This document shows positions 5,420-6,627 of a stretch of 6,627 nt of DNA, one piece after another. The stretch lies in contig JARFUL010000241.1 in assembly GCA_029289015.1 (NCBI GenBank), positions 1 through 6,627 on the forward strand, read 5' to 3'. Numbering within the stretch: the stretch's first letter is position 1; each line of letters begins with the position of its first letter. The notes beneath the pieces are model-generated. The model saw only the letters and a program-made list of their open reading frames with translations. It had not been told where the DNA came from and searched no databases. Origin of the DNA: Syntrophobacteria bacterium. Lineage in GTDB: Bacteria; Desulfobacterota; Syntrophobacteria; JARFUL01. The position numbers and the translations under genes were made by a program.

Positions 5420-6082
5420 ATGAAGATAACCATGAAGAGGATCCTGGCCAGGCTTGAGCACAGCTCCGGCGCGGCCCTTATCCTTGCCATCACCGTGCTC
5501 ATAGTGCTCACCGTCATCGGGGTGGCCGCGCTCAACATCTCTTCCCTCCAGGTGAAGATGGTTCACAACGTCAGGCTTTTCAATATGGCCTTCTACAGGG
5601 CCGACGGCGCGCTCCAGGTCTCGGTGCCCGTGCTGGAGGAGGCTGTAGCGCAGCGGGGCTTTGTGCAGGAGCCGTACAACTATAAGGGCACCACCGACGT
5701 GAAGGTGAAGGACGCGGACTTCTACCGCGAGAAAGACGTGGGCGAGGTGGGGGCATACATCAACCAGTCCGTAAGCCTCCCGGATGGTGACGAGGACTCC
5801 GAGGACGACAACAACGGGGACCGCTCCGATGACCTGGTTCAGGTAACCGCGACCAACCCGGACATACAGATATCCGGTACGGTGGAGGGGGTGGTGGACG
5901 TCGACAACCTGGGCACCTCAGCGGACAAGGGTTTCTCCATCCTGATGTCCATGGGATACGAGGGACTGGGCAAGGGGGTGGCCGGGGGCGGCGCGTCCCG
6001 GTTCTATGAGATAAACACCAGGGGCGAGGGCCCGCTTGGCTCCCAGAGCAGGATCAAGGGGGTCTACAGGCACAAGATCTAA
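5420..6082 (+). CDS. pilX: Type IV pilus minor pilin, PilX-like
   Basis: A 220-aa protein with the PilX_N pattern: basic leader, SSG17 | A18-ALILAITVLIVLTVIGVAAL, then the helix SSLQVKMVHNVRLFNMAFYRADGAL, which matches the SxxxxxMxxNxRxxxxAFxxADxAL style of PilX/GspK-type pilins. Position +5 after the presumed cleavage is Leu rather than Glu, as in GspK-type and many PilX_N proteins, which fits a tip-most subunit. An acidic stretch (residues 122-138) could bind calcium. The C-terminus (RFYEINTRG...IKGVYRHKI) is a typical PilX-like ending strand. The ribosome site is modest (GGCGG, 8 bases before ATG 5420); ATG 5432 is an alternative that also keeps the prepilin signal. It is 36 bases after PilW and 26 before PilY1. 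Confidence 0.82.
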   Translation: MKITMKRILARLEHSSGAALILAITVLIVLTVIGVAALNISSLQVKMVHNVRLFNMAFYRADGALQVSVPVLEEAVAQRGFVQEPYNYKGTTDVKVKDADFYREKDVGEVGAYINQSVSLPDGDEDSEDDNNGDRSDDLVQVTATNPDIQISGTVEGVVDVDNLGTSADKGFSILMSMGYEGLGKGVAGGGASRFYEINTRGEGPLGSQSRIKGVYRHKI

Positions 6083-6094
6083 AACGCGGCTAAA

Positions 6095-6100
6095 GAGGGA
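6095..6100 (+). promoter_or_regulatory. Ribosome binding site of the PilY1-like gene
   Basis: GAGGGA lies 8 bases before ATG 6109 and supports this start, which in turn gives a clean signal peptide. Confidence 0.6.
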
Positions 6101-6108
6101 TTTCAGCC

Positions 6109-6627
6109 ATGAAGAGATATTTGAAGAAGGGGTTGCTGGTGCTGTGGTTTGCGTGGTTCTTCATCGCGTTTACCTCTATGGTCTGGGCCGACCCCATCAC
6201 AGTGTCGGACTACTTCGCGGTGCCCCCCTTTGTGGGCCAGTCCATAAAGCCCAACGTGGTCATCGCGCTGGACGTGTCGGGCTCCATGAAGGCCCCGGCC
6301 TACTGGGACGCGGACGCGGGCAACTGGCGGACCGTGATGTCCGACGTGGCCGACGGCACCGCGCACGACGACTACAACCCGGACCACTCCGACCCCAACA
6401 CGAACCCCTACTACTACGGCTACTTCAAAGGCGCCAAGAAGTACAAGTATGTGACGGGCAACCCCGGGTACTTCTTGGAGGCCACCACCGCGGAGGAAAC
6501 CTCTCTTGCTGGCCAGCTCTGGGACGGCGACTTCCTCAACTGGCTGACCACCAGGAGGGTGGACGCGGGCCGCAGGGTGCTGGTGGGCGGTAAAGTAGAT
6601 GCGGTGTACGACGACGGCCGGGGTGGG
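6109..6627 (+). CDS. pilY1: PilY1-like tip adhesin, N-terminal 173 residues; 3' end outside window
   Basis: The frame is open from ATG 6109 through the last base (173 codons, no stop). Residues 1-27 are a Sec signal peptide (KRYLKK, hydrophobic core, cleavage after V-W-A27). Mature sequence follows with N49-VVIALD55-V-S57-G-S59-M, the first strand and MIDAS motif (DxSxS) of a von Willebrand A domain that binds a divalent metal. A Tyr/Asn/Asp-rich stretch (YNPDHSDPN...YYYGYF) and F142-LNWLTTRRVD-AGRRVLVGG161 are hallmarks of the PilY1 N-terminal region. PilY1 proteins normally exceed 1000 aa and end in a beta-propeller, so most of this one lies to the right. It sits where expected, after PilX, and would be the exported adhesin/priming protein at the pilus tip. 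Confidence 0.9.
   Translation, partial: MKRYLKKGLLVLWFAWFFIAFTSMVWADPITVSDYFAVPPFVGQSIKPNVVIALDVSGSMKAPAYWDADAGNWRTVMSDVADGTAHDDYNPDHSDPNTNPYYYGYFKGAKKYKYVTGNPGYFLEATTAEETSLAGQLWDGDFLNWLTTRRVDAGRRVLVGGKVDAVYDDGRGG

Noticed and set aside
6036..6593. A 185-codon + strand frame at the right end
   Set aside because: It is out of frame with the PilX-like and PilY1-like genes and is Arg/Gly-rich. The real gene is the frame from 6109, which stays open to the window edge.
1..6627. CRISPR arrays, insertion sequences, tRNA or rRNA genes, defence genes
   Set aside because: I saw no regularly spaced repeats, transposase motifs, terminal inverted repeats, cloverleaf patterns or conserved rRNA segments.

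Overview
The window is a GC-rich bacterial segment with every gene on the + strand. It holds three linked blocks: the C-terminal part of a potassium channel, a histidine kinase/sigma-54 response regulator pair, and the start of a type IV pilus minor-pilin operon in the order (FimT/GspH remnant)-PilV-PilW-PilX-PilY1. Gene order and protein style suggest a deltaproteobacterial-type organism (Desulfobacterota or relatives). Frequent AGG (Arg) and ATA (Ile) codons in a GC-rich background agree with a non-enteric lineage. The taxonomic call is inference; no marker gene is present.

Layout. 1-728: regulatory RCK (TrkA-N/TrkA-C) half of a K+ channel, cut by the left edge. 778-2256: two-transmembrane sensor kinase with an extracytoplasmic sensor, HAMP, HisKA and HATPase. 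2290-3666: NtrC/PilR-type activator (REC, AAA+, Fis-type HTH). 3667-3953: a 287-base gap, the regulatory core of the window. It has two AT-rich 15-bp dyads of the same form (ATTAA-N5-TTAAT) whose starts lie exactly 32 bp apart, and about 200 bp further on a near-consensus sigma-54 promoter (TGGCTCG-N4-TTGCA). 3954-4097: a 47-aa prepilin that looks like an internally deleted FimT/GspH. 4109-4609 PilV-like, 4619-5383 PilW-like, 5420-6082 PilX-like. 6109 to the right edge: N-terminus of a PilY1-like protein with signal peptide and a von Willebrand A MIDAS motif.

How it works together (inference). The kinase senses an extracytoplasmic cue and phosphorylates the activator. The activator binds the paired dyads and, by looping, opens sigma-54 polymerase at the promoter in front of the minor-pilin genes. 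The minor pilins and PilY1 would form the tip/priming complex of a type IV pilus. The most unusual points are the reduced first prepilin, the paired dyads in an enhancer-like position, and a channel RCK module whose Met15 sits where MthK-type channels use an internal start. I see no wholly new system; the novelty is in the regulation and the degenerate or miniature pilin.
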